From contig JABYQU010000088.1 in the NCBI GenBank assembly GCA_022264855.1, positions 1 through 61,150 of the forward strand: 61,150 bases of DNA. Direction: 5' to 3'. A program made the translations under genes and the position numbers. Positions 12,474-23,800 of this stretch are shown in pieces. Positions within the stretch are counted from its first letter, which is position 1; each line of letters begins with the position of its first letter. Source of the DNA: Lenzites betulinus (Eukaryota; Basidiomycota; Agaricomycetes; Polyporales; Polyporaceae). The notes beneath the pieces were generated by a model. That model was not told the DNA's origin. It did no database searches and saw nothing but the letters and a program-made list of their open reading frames with translations.

Positions 12474-15400
12474 ATGGCTAACATCGAAGTGATTGCGATC
12501 CCACAACAAGTGTCATCTGGAGACTTACGAACGACCTTCTACAGGCTTTCGAATCCGCGCTGAAAGATGTCCTGAAGGCGAAGCGGATATCGCAGTCCAA
12601 AATGAACACACTGACAGAGGTCGCCCTGAAATGCATGGATGTGCGTCTGCTTTACTGTCAATCACGCCGTTCATGATCTTGTTGGCATGATCTTATTGGC
12701 GGCATGTCATAACTGCCGCACGTACTCATCGTCTGCAAACAGAGTGACATCCAGATGGTGTCTATATTATATCGTACACACCGAGGACTATCGATCAGTG
12801 CGAAGGGTGCGAGTCTGTACGCGTTTGACGCGCTCGCCCGCGCAGCCCGTCACCAGGTCGTCAAGAGCCATATCACTGGGGACTTGGCGTCAGGCAAGGG
12901 CAATTGCGCAACATTTCTCCTCCGGATCGAAGGGATTCTCGATGGCCTATATCGGGATCTAGTGTTGTCCGGCAGCGATGAATTGAAGGTTAGTACAGAA
13001 CTTCGAATACTGACGGATAACGCTGCGGATCCGCGAGGATACATCCACGGACCACCTAACCTTATAAACACTTACCGTCAACGCATCTGCGACGTGTATC
13101 TCGACCAAACGGGCAGATGGCAGTCGCTGAATTACTGCCCTTACGTACTGGACACGACAGCCCTCTGTGCGCCTGTCCACACAGATCGCTATCGCCCAGC
13201 TATCCTTGTCCACTGACCCGAACGCTACGCGGCGGGCAAACGGCGAGCACAGCTGTCTGTCATCAGCTGACGGCTCTGTTCTTCCCCTTCTGTCTCGTGG
13301 TGACCGAGAGCCGGGAACCTGACCACCTTCCGTCGGCCTGCAGGAAAAAGCCAAGAAGATCCTAGACATATGGACGAAGCAGAATACGTTCTCTTCCGCT
13401 GTGCTGTCGCCGCTGTACTCGTTGCTGAAGCAGGCGGAAAAAGATAAAGGTGCATATGGTTATCCTGTTGGTTCGCTAAGTACATCTTCTTGTGCAATCC
13501 CATTTGCTTGCGCCGTGCCAGATCAGAAACGTGAGATACGAACTGAATTATGGTTTTATCCGCGTCAGAGCCCGACAAAGCAGCCACGAATAATGTGGCA
13601 TCCTCCGTGCCTAGTAGCGCCCCCGCTCGTCCGCCAAGCGACCCTGGCCCGCCCGCGCCTGCCGCCCCGCCAGTCGACGTAAATGCCGTGCAGTCGACGC
13701 TCTTCGCGCTGCTCAGCCAAGCCGCCAGCGCAGCGAACACGGCTCCCGTAGCTGCTGTACATGCGTGAGTCGCGCCTTGCTGCCATGTTGCTATCGGAAA
13801 TCGCTCAGTGCCTTCCAGACAAACAGCGCCAAATACCTTCTCCGCCCCGCCGCCTCAGGTCCCCGCCCCGGTCCCGGCCTTGGATGCCAATCAGCTCGCG
13901 CTCCTCCAGCAGCTGGCGCAAAGGGCGGCCCTGGGGAATGCGGTTCCTTCGCAGCAGCCCATACCTGTACCCGCATCCGTAGTGCCATCATTGACTACTC
14001 CGAATGCCGTGCTTGTAGTACCCCCTGTGCAAGGGCCCCCGCAGCCTCAGCCATTCCCGTATCGAGATGATCATTACGGCGCGCCAGCCAGTGCTCCCCG
14101 TACAGAGTCAGAGCATGACCGGTTCGACGGCCCAGACCGCGGTTATCCCCGCGATAACTTTAACGACCCCCGCCGCGGCTTCAGAGGCGGCCCCCGCGAC
14201 CGTGGGCGTGGCGGGCGCGGACGGGGCAGGTGGGACGACCGCGACCACCATCGAGAGCGAAGTAGAGAGTTCCCGCGCGACCCCAGGGCGCGCCGGAGCC
14301 GCTCACGCAGCCCGCCCGGCCGCTACGGAGGCCCTGGGCCGCGGGACGCCAGACCGCCGCACAGTTCCCCTCCTGGCGGTGGCGGGCGGCGGGGCAGGTA
14401 CGCCCCACCCGCTCAACCCCCGTCGCACGGGTACGGGCCCAGTGCGCGCAAGGAGCCCGAGGCGGGCAAAGACGAGTTCGGACGCGACCTCAGGCCGGAG
14501 TCGCCCCGCGAGGAGGAGAGAGCGTCTGCAGAGGGCTACCAACGGCGCAGCGCATCGCCACTGCCGCCCGGAACAGGGTCGGTCACGACCTCTGACCGTG
14601 GTTCCGTCACGTCCGACAACGCTCACCCCGCCCCGGGGGCAGCAGCGGCGAGCCACCCACAGTACCAACAGTCGAACCCCTACCCCTACCCCGACGCACT
14701 TCCTCACGAAACTGGCGGCGCGCCAACGCCACCACCGCTCTCCCCGGCGATATCTGCGCCACCGCAATCTCCATTTCAGAATCGCGCCCCTGGGGGCGCC
14801 GGGCTCGAAGCATTCGACCGCACGACCTTCGATCCCTCTAACCCTGCCTCGTGGGAATCGCTGGGGAAGGCGTGGTCTGCTACGCACGGGTCGATGCCCA
14901 CGGAACAGCAGCTCGTGCAATTCATGTTCGCCGGCGTGACTCTGCCACCCCAATCGGCGCCCGATACGCATGGAGGAGCCGCGCCTCCTCCGCAGCAACA
15001 GCACTCGTCGCCACACCAGATGCAGGAGTATTCCCAGCAATCACCGCCGCAACAGTTTTCACCACAGACGTCGCAAGGCTACGGCGACGGCGGGCGCGAT
15101 GGTCAGTGGCCAGAACAGGACCGCGGCTGGAACAGCAGATCACAAGGCCCTCGGGGAGGTTGGCGTGGCGGAGCCGCTGGCGGTGGTGGTGGCGGCGGAG
15201 GAAGAGCAGGCTTCGGCAGTCCAGGGCGGGCACGTGGCCGTGGCCGTGGGGACTTCGGGCGCGGAGGATACGGGCGTGGGGACTCTGGATGGAGGGGAAC
15301 CGGCCGCGAGGATCGCGGACGGGCATCGTACGGGTACGGCAACGGCCGGGGCGCAGGCAATGCGGGCGGAGAAGGATTCCACGGGCAGGAGACGGACGCT

Positions 15401-15646
15401 GTTATGCTGAGCGGGGGTGACGACGACCATGCGTGGCAGGGGCAGCAGGGGCATGGTGGCCAGCCGTATGGAGGACCGCAGCAGGCTTACCAAAGTCCGC
15501 CACAGCCATCATTCCAACCTCCGCAGACATACAGTGCTCCAGATGAAGCGCCTCAGGAGAGCGAAAGTGCAGAGGGAGGGGGCGGAAGCTCAGGTCGAAT
15601 GCAAAAGGTTGGGGACAAGTGGGTCTTCGTGCGCGGTACGGCATAA
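12474..15646 (+). CDS. CID (RNAPII CTD-interacting) domain protein, Seb1/Nrd1/SCAF-like
   Basis: Likely couples RNA polymerase II to termination or RNA processing by binding the phosphorylated CTD through an N-terminal CID. Six exons (12474-12488, 12545-12640, 12743-12988, 13344-13449, 13569-13764, 13819-15646) give 828 aa. The CID spans roughly residues 5-150 (FESALKDVLKAKRISQSKM, SILYRTHRG, SLYAFDALARAAR, GNCATFLLRIEGILDGL, KKILDIWTK). The rest is disordered: Pro-rich, then RGG/RS-rich (RGGPRDRGRGGRGRGR), a GKDEFGRDLRPESP motif and a Gly/Arg C terminus. I see no RNP1/RNP2 motifs, so the RRM of yeast Nrd1 and fission-yeast Seb1 is not evident. Exon 1 encodes only five residues. Intron 3 (12989-13343) is 355 nt, far longer than the others. 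Confidence 0.85.
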
Positions 15647-15738
15647 GCCTGTGCCTGGCGCTGCGCGTTTCTCGAATAGCCTCGTCTGTTATACTTGCAC
15701 ATCGCCTTTCCGTAGCATTAGCATGTGGATCTGGATCG

Positions 15739-16983
15739 TTATACACTCTGCTCTCCTCGTTCATTCGTCAGTCCCGCGAGCTCGTACCCATACCTATCTC
15801 CACTCCCTGCCTGTCTGAACTCCCCAGAAGCCGCTTGGTCATATACGACTCGTGCGCCATGTGCTTGGGTCGCGAAGGGGCTCGGCCAGTAGATTAGGTA
15901 GCAAATAGTGGCGCTGCCGGCGCCGATGAGGCTGCCAACTATCACGTCTTCTTTATGATGTCTCTATATTTATAAGATAGTGATGAGAGCCATTGAGTTG
16001 AGCAAGATCACGGAACTTACGTAGTCTTCAACGCGGGACACGGCGACCCAAGTGGCGAACAGCAGCGGGACCAACGAGAGGAAAAGCCTTGCGATCTTGC
16101 TGCGACGGAATCCTGAGGGCACTGGTTCCGTCAGGCGCCATGCGCCAGTGGCCCCTGCAATCCACAGTGATAGAAACATCATTCCAGCGAACGCCGTGGA
16201 TGAATGTCCGGAAGGGAAAGATCGCCGTCCGTCTATGACTGTCTCAAGCTTCCTGTTGGAATGCGGACTGTTCAGAGTCCATAGCGTACATATACGGGGG
16301 AGATGCCCACCCTGTGCATGCTTTCAACTCCTTATCCCACTTACAGCGGTCAAGGAAATCAGGCCGAAGCCGTCCTGCATAGATCATGCGTTCAGTACTC
16401 GGTCACAAACGGACATGAGGTAAGCGACACTTGCCCACCCGGTTCTTGAGAATCTCGGTGATCAGGCTGGAGAGTGCGCTGCGTCCGCGAGTCAGCGAAC
16501 AAATGCATCTGAGATAAGGCATTAGATACCCTGTCGTATATAGACCTAGCATGCCATGATGCACGTCAATACCGGAACGACGAATGGCGCCTACGGCGAC
16601 GGTGATGCCAAGTGGGACCAGGTACGCTATAAACCAGTTCAAATTCCCACTGATCCTGTTATGAAGAAGATTGAAGAAGTGAACACGGTAGCGGAGCGAT
16701 CAACTAACTGATTATGCCGGTGTTTGTGGCTAATGAGCGTATCCTTGGTGCTGAATTCACGCTCATACGGTTCAGCGTTCTTGATGAAATATCCAGCGAG
16801 CCACATAACTGCCGCGCATCCCCTGGAAGAGCGAAAAAAATGAAAGTCTCGAATTAAGGTCTGATAGGGCGGGTGGAATCATTGGGCGGTAGATAACCAT
16901 ACTCACCAGTCGACGGAATATGCGACGTCCCATACTTGGGCAAAACCCAGGAGGCCGGCTCTTGCTAGAGGATTGAACGGCAT
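15739..16983 (-). CDS. PAP2-family lipid phosphate phosphatase (DPP1/LPP-like), integral membrane
   Basis: Membrane phosphatase expected to dephosphorylate diacylglycerol pyrophosphate, phosphatidate or related lipids. Seven exons (16983-16907, 16822-16709, 16655-16530, 16478-16435, 16374-16311, 16252-16021, 15963-15739) give 293 aa. The three phosphatase motifs are present: KNRVGRLRPDF (K-x6-RP), RRSFPSGHSS (PSGH) and SRVEDYRHHKEDV (SR-x5-H-x3-D). About six hydrophobic segments flank them, for example LNWFIAYLVPLGITVAV and LFLSLVPLLFATWVAV. Intron 4 (16434-16375) only fits the conserved reading if it starts with GC (GCAAGT donor), making it a GC-AG intron. The gene converges on the CID gene with stop codons about 90 bp apart, so 3' ends probably overlap. 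Confidence 0.92.
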
Positions 16984-17846
16984 CTCGAGACACCGGAGAG
17001 AGTTGGGTTATTTGATGACACGGGAACGCCGTTCAACTGATTTTGGCAGTGTTCTTGCTACGTATTCGACGCCTAATGAGACTGCATAGTCAAATGGTTA
17101 GTAAGACTGCGTCTCAAGGTAATGCCTCAGCAGCTGTCGTCATTCTGACTCGTGATACTACCATACGACGGACCATTCGCACCTGTATGAGTTATGTCAA
17201 AGCGACACAGACACCGCAGAGGGTTGGGAGCATGTAAGTCAGGCGGCCACTTGCTTGCAGAGCGGCAACGAACCACAAGTTGTATCAAGTGGAGCGTGGA
17301 GGAGGTGCGCCGCAGTAGCTAACTTAGGCTCCAAAGTACTGCTAGAAATGATCGGCCACGTGGCTATGAACTTTGTGGCGAGGGACTTCGACGCGAAGTT
17401 CAAGCTGTCTTAAACTCTTCCTATCATCACGACTTAGCAACATCTCTATGCTGGCATCGCAGGTATGTCTCCGCGTCTTTGGGAAGAACTCAGCCCACTA
17501 ATCCTACAGTAAGAAGTCATAACGTATGCTTACCTCGGCGAAGATCATGATATTGTCACCTTCCTTCCACTGGCAGTCTGCATTGCAAAATTACACTTAT
17601 CCGCTTGTGCACATCATACAGAATCCCCATGACGCAGTTCCGACTTCCGAAGACTTCAGCACGAAGAAGCTGGAGTCATTTAGAGTCACCCGCCTACCCG
17701 CCGACTGAGTAATCTTCGGTACGCGAGAGTCACGGATTAGTCATGACGTTACGGCTCGTGAACGTGACGAAGATGGGCTCGCGTCGCGTGTCGACGTCGT
17801 GTCCTGCATCTCTCTTCCTCCCTCCACCATCTCCCCTACGTCCAAA
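16984..17846. other. Divergent intergenic spacer between lipid phosphatase and DNMT5
   Basis: About 860 bp without a supportable gene. Short open frames (for example 17526-17708, 60 aa) show no recognisable features or conserved composition. I found no tRNA, no long repeat and no clear TATA box near 17847. It presumably contains both promoters. Confidence 0.5.
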
Positions 17847-20800
17847 ATGCCTCCGGCTGCGAAGGCTTCACGATCTAAAGACCAGAAACCGATCACTTCG
17901 TTCTTCGGCAAGCCCAAGAAATCCGGTAGCTCCAGTAAGCCTGTCAAGTCCGAGTCCGACGGTGACAAATCCGAGGACGATTCCGCGGATCTGGTCGATG
18001 AGGACGACGCGCAGGACGGTGATGGAGATGTGGCCAAGGGTGCGAACGTAGAAAACTCGGAGCTTCCCCCCATCTTTCAGATTCCCGCCATCTTCTCCGA
18101 CCTCGTATCCCGCATTCCTCAGATCAAGGATGTCGCGGAGCACCTGAAGGGCCGCAAGATGCGTGTCGCAACAATGTGTTCGGGAACAGAGTCGCCACTT
18201 CTCGCTCTTACACTCATACAGCGGTCCATACTGGAACACTACGGGGTTACACTGGAATACGAGCACGTTTTCTCTTGTGAGATTGAACCGTTTAAGCAAG
18301 CGTACATCGAGAGGAATTTCCAGCCACCTTTGCTCTTCCGTGATGTCTGTGAACTCGGCGACGACGAAGCGTGAGTGGCTTCGTTTTTGCCGTCGATGCG
18401 CATATTGAACAAATGTTAGTACCACTGCGTACGGAGCCCTAGCGCCCGTTCCGGGAGACGTCGACTTGCTCATTGCGGGCACATCCTGTGTGGACTACTC
18501 CAACCTCAATAATGAGAAACAGGACATCGACGCGAACGGCGAGTCCGGCCGCACGTTCCGCGGTATGATGTCGTGGGTGAAGAACCACCGTCCACCCCTC
18601 GTCATCTTAGAAAACGTATGTGGTGCGCCCTGGGACAAGGTCGCAGACTATTTCGCGAGGAACGGATACAGCGCGGATCATCTCCGAGTAGATACGAAGA
18701 CCTTCTACATCCCGCATACCCGTACGCGGGTGTACCTACTGGCCGTCGACCAGAAACGCTCCAACATGCCGGACGCGTGGAAGTCCCTCATCCAGAAGCT
18801 CCGACGTCCAGCGTCATCAACGTTGGACGCGTTCTTACTGCCCACGGACGACCCCCGTATCCATCAAGCGCGACAGAAGCTTGCCTCGGAGGGCCGTGCA
18901 GGTGGACCTACGCGTGGTCGTACCGACTGGGGTCGATGCGAGAGTCGGCATCAGCGCGCGCGTCTGGAGGAGCAGCTTGGAACGAAACGACCTCTTACTA
19001 GTTGGGAAGAAGGTATGTCTGGTGCTGTCTCGTCAGTTTCGCGAAGATTCTTATGTCTCGTTAGGTGGCTTTTGCAAGCTTCCCGACTTTGCCTGGAACG
19101 ACTGGGGCATCGGCCAGGTCGAGCGTGTATGGGACTTGATGGATATCAGTCTCCTGCGCTCGGCAAAGAAGGGTGTAGATCCTTCATTCAAGACGTAGGT
19201 GGAATGCATTTGGCTGAAGTGAATGCATACTGACGCCTGCGTACAGGCAAGTCTGGAATTTGTCCCAGAATGTAGACCGTTCGACGGGAGCGAGCAAACC
19301 CGGAATCTGCCCATGTCTCACGCCGTCCATGATTCCGTATATCACGAATCGTGGTGGACCGATGGTTGGCCTCGAGGCGCTTTCCATGCAAGGTCTCCCT
19401 GTGGACGAGCTGCTTCTCACGCGCGAGACCGAGGATCAGCTGGCGGACCTCGCCGGTAACGCGATGTCGACCACCGTGGTTGGCGCATGCATGCTCGCCG
19501 CGCTCGTCATCGGGAGAAAGCTGCTTAAGGAAGGTTCAGACGAGTCGACGTACGAACAACGGGCGGAGGACCGTATGGACGAGGACGAGCCCAGGACTGC
19601 GAAAGTGGCGGAAGTCATGGAGGTCGATCAACCTGCTGAAGACGTCGGGGCTCATATCACCGGCGAGGAGCAGCTTGCGGACAAGCCGCTCGATCTCGCG
19701 GCGTCAGCTTCGGGCATGACTCTGCAGGACATCCTCGAACAAGCCGCGCGTAGCGCTCGTCTGTGCAGCTGTGAGGGTCGCAAGGATATGACCGATCGTA
19801 TGCTGAATCGCTGCGTCGACTGTGACTCGACGTCGTGTGTAAAGTGCGGAGGTCGTCCGGAGCACAACTTCCAGCCTATTGATCTCAAGGCGCACCCGCG
19901 ACTCTCGCCCTCCACATTCGAGAAGGACCTGAAAGCGGTTCTCCCCATGTCGTTGGCCATCTCGAATGTCTCTAAGGCCGTGCTCGATGGCCTTGCGACC
20001 GACAACGATATCGACACCTCGAGCAGCCGCTGGACAAGTTGGCGCGCAGCGGTCCTCCGCGCGACGGGCAAAGAGATGCGCTTCGTCGAGCCAAAGCGGC
20101 AAGAGATCTGGTCGGTCGTGTACCAGTCGCCGGCTGCGAAGCTCGAGCTCTCCCTGCACCCCAAGCAGCCAGAATGGCGACTGTTCGCATTCCCAGAGGA
20201 GCGCGAGCCAGCAAATGCGGACATCCGCAAGGTGTTGGAACTCCCCGTCGGCCGCTTCGTATGCGACTCAAAGCTCTTCTCCGGGCGCTGGGAGTTCGCG
20301 CTCCCGTCGGTCTCGAAAGTCGACATCACCATCGAGGGCAGCGACGAGCTCGTACCCGCTTGGGAGCAGCGGCTCGGCCTTCAGGGCGACGAGTACCGGA
20401 ACAGGATGGTCCACGCACAGGTCGAGGTGCGCGTGCCTGCTGAGGCGCGCGCGCAATTCGACCGCGACATCTCCGGTTCGTACACTCTCATCGAGAAGTG
20501 CGGGACGGCGAACTCGGCGCTACATAAGCGCACTCAGACGGACAAGGACAAGAACTTGCCTCCGATCTTCTTGCTCCTCGACCCCACCAGGTGCGGAGAG
20601 CCGAGTGGCGACTCATTCGTCTTCTCGACGAGTACGCGCAGGTATGAGTACGGCGAGAGCAGGCCGCTCATCGCGATGCTGGACTCGAAATGGAGACAGA
20701 CAGACGTGAAGGGTGCTCAGACTGTGAAGTGCATTATTCCGTGTCTCTGGACGCAGGCGGAGGACGTGAAGCTTATTGTAAGCACTTTTTATGTACGATT

Positions 20801-23800
20801 GCTCCAATTCGTTACTGATTATGTCTCGCTCAGCCTGCTACTGGCCATGACGCGGTGTTCTCCACGCCCTCGGAGGGCGTCACTATCGACGTGTCGCAGG
20901 ATGCCTGCAAGAGCGCGAGCGCGCTTCTTGTATGCCGCGTCCCTCTTGGCGAGCAGGCGGGTGAGGAGTGGCCGCGCGGCGAGTGGTCAGAGGTCGACAA
21001 GGTCCACGAGCGATCGACCTTCAAGTCCCTTGCGTGGCTGGTTGAGCGCATCCGGAACATTGACGGTCAGTTCAACGATTGGCAGACTGCAGGCAATGGA
21101 GTGGACGACCATCACGTCTCGTGCCACCGCTGCGCACCCGAGTCGCCCGCTATCCGCTGGACGAAGGTGAAGAAGCGGATCGCCGCGTTCGAGGACACAG
21201 TCCAAGCCGGGGAGTACGAGCGTAGCCTGAAACGGCGTCCGGCACCGTTCGTCACGCAGCTCAAGCTCGACGAGGAAGGCCGCGGGATCGTTCGCATTGG
21301 AGTGAACATCACGTCGCTCATGCACCGCGCGCTCTCTCGGCTTCCTACCAAAGGACGCAAGGAAGCCGCCACGCTGACATGGCGGCTAAACACCGACTTC
21401 ACGCCCGCCGTGAAGATCTCCCTCCCCAAGTTCAAGCTGTCGAGCAACAAACGCGATGCGACGCACGAGCAGCCGCCGAGTTTCAAGGTCCCGCTGCGTC
21501 CGGAGCAGCTCCGCTCTCTGACGTGGATGCTCGCACAGGAAAAGAAGAACGCGCCTGCGTTCGTCGAGGAAGAGATCTCTGAGGCCATCCTCGAGCCGCT
21601 CGGCTGGCGTGCGGAGGGCCGCGCACAACGCCCTCACCGCGTCCGTGGCGGCGTTCTCGCAGACGAGGTCGGGTACGGGAAGACTGCGATCTCACTCGGG
21701 CTCATTGACTGTGCGGCGGCGGACGTGGAGAAGGAGTTCGCTAAGGTGAAGAACATGAAGGGCCACATCGCTACGAAGGCCACAATCGTGATCGTTCCGC
21801 CACACCTGACGCGCCAGTGGGAGTCCGAGGTGCGGAAGTTCACGAAGAAGCGCTTCGAGGTCGTCGTGCTGCACACGGCGTCGAACGTGAACTCTCTCAA
21901 GGTTGAGGACGTGGTCAACGCGGACATCGTCATCGTCGCGTCGAACCTGTTCAAGAGCCAGGTGTACCAGGACAACCTCGAGGCGTTCGCGGGCGCTGGC
22001 GAGCTGCCCATCCAGGACGGCCGCTTCTTCGATGCGCGACTGGAAGTCTCGCTCAAGGGCCTGCGGGAGCAGGTTAATCGTCTCCGCGACGACGGGGCCG
22101 AGGAGGTCATGGACCAGATCAAGGAAGGACGTAAGATGGGTGAGTCTCTATCAAGTTTCTCACAGGTTATTCCGTTTTGCTGAACCGTAGGACAGATGAG
22201 GCTGCGCAGTTGTTCGTCCCCACCAAGCGCCTCAAGGGCAAGTCGTACCGCGATGCCGCGGAGACTACCACGAAGTCGAGCAAGGTCAAGGCAGAGTCGA
22301 AGGAAGAGGCCCTACCCGCGAAGAAGCCGTCAACGTCGGGCCCACGGTCGGGCATGAAAGTAGAGGTTGTGATCCCGTCCCTGCCCAGGCGTGGTCGATC
22401 GCCTTCGGCCTCCAGCGCCCCGAGCTCGGCCCCCGCGAGCGATGAGGATGAGGATGTCCGGAACGTCCGGCGTGCCGTGAAACGCAAGGCCATCGTGATC
22501 TCCGATGACAGCGACGACGAGGAGGTTGTCCCGAAGAAGAAGGGCAAGGCTCCGGCGAAGACATCGTCTAAGAAGAGGCCTGCCAAGCGCTCGAAGGCGT
22601 CAGAGTCCTCCGACTATGAGGAGTCGGCCGCCGAAGAGGAAGAGGACGACGAGGTGGACGACGACGAGGAAGAAGACTTCATTGCGAGCTCGGACGACGA
22701 GAAACCGAAGAAGTCGAAAGCCAAGGCCAAGTCGCGGGCTGCGCCTAAGAAAGCTGTTAAAGCACGACCTGCACTTACGACATCCGAGTCCGAGGACGCC
22801 ATGGAGGTCGATGACGACGAGGACGAGAAACCGGTGGGTAAGGGCAAGAAACCCGCGAAGAAGGCCAAGGTGGAGAAGCCAGTAAAACCGAAGAAGCGAC
22901 GAGAGGAATCAGATCCTTGGAAGCTTAAGTCGTCTGCGGTGAAACGTGACTGGCTCAAGATGCAGTCACCCCCACTCGAGATGTTCCACTTCGCCCGCAA
23001 GATCGTCGACGAGTATACCTATCTGGACGGCAAGGTGCTCTCGATGGTCACGAAGCTGAAGGCAGATCGCCTCTGGGTTCTCTCTGGTACCCCGCCTATT
23101 CACGACTTCGGCGCGCTCAAGACGATCTCCGCTTTCCTCAACATCCATCTCGGTATTGACGATGATAACGAGGGCCAGTCGCTTCAAGTCAAGAAACGTA
23201 AGAGGGAACAGACAGGTACGTTTCCAATGTGTATTTTCTTCAGTACGCTCATTCGTTGGTGCAGCCGTCGAGAAGTTCCACTCGTTCCGAGAGGTACACA
23301 GTCTGGAATGGCACGCCCATCGGCATGAGCTCGGTCAGAAGTTCCTGGACCAATTCGTCAGACAGGTACGTTGGTTTCCATGTACTTACGAGTTCAGCGC
23401 TGATGTTTCGCAGAACATCGCTGAGATCGACGAGATCTCCTGCAGCCAGGAGATCAAACGCGTCAAGCTGCCCGCGTCGGAGCGCGCAATCTACCTTGAG
23501 CTTGAGCATCACCTGCGCGCCATCGACATGACCGTCAAGCGTGGCAGGAAGAGCGAGAGCGATCGTGAGAAGCGACTCGCGCAAGCTTTGGGAGACAGCG
23601 GGTATGAATCTTCCTCGATACATGTCAACCTTATGCTCACACCTTACCATTAGCACTGCTGAGGAAGCCCTCCTGAAACGGTGCTCACACTTCGAGCTGG
23701 AGCATGCTGACCAAGAGAACGCCATCAAGGCGTGCGAGGTCATCGTGAAGGAGCGCACGAAGCAGCTTGACGACTGCAAAGCGGAGCTCCTCAAGAAGCT

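Noticed and set aside
14303..15040. 245-aa minus-strand frame inside the CID gene
   Set aside because: Shadow of the repetitive Gly/Arg/Pro-coding exon on the opposite strand.
17075..17160. tRNA-like string (TCAAATGGTTAGTAAGACTG, then CGTCTCAAGG)
   Set aside because: An A-box-like start is present, but there is no B box (GGTTCGA-type) and no pairing acceptor stem.
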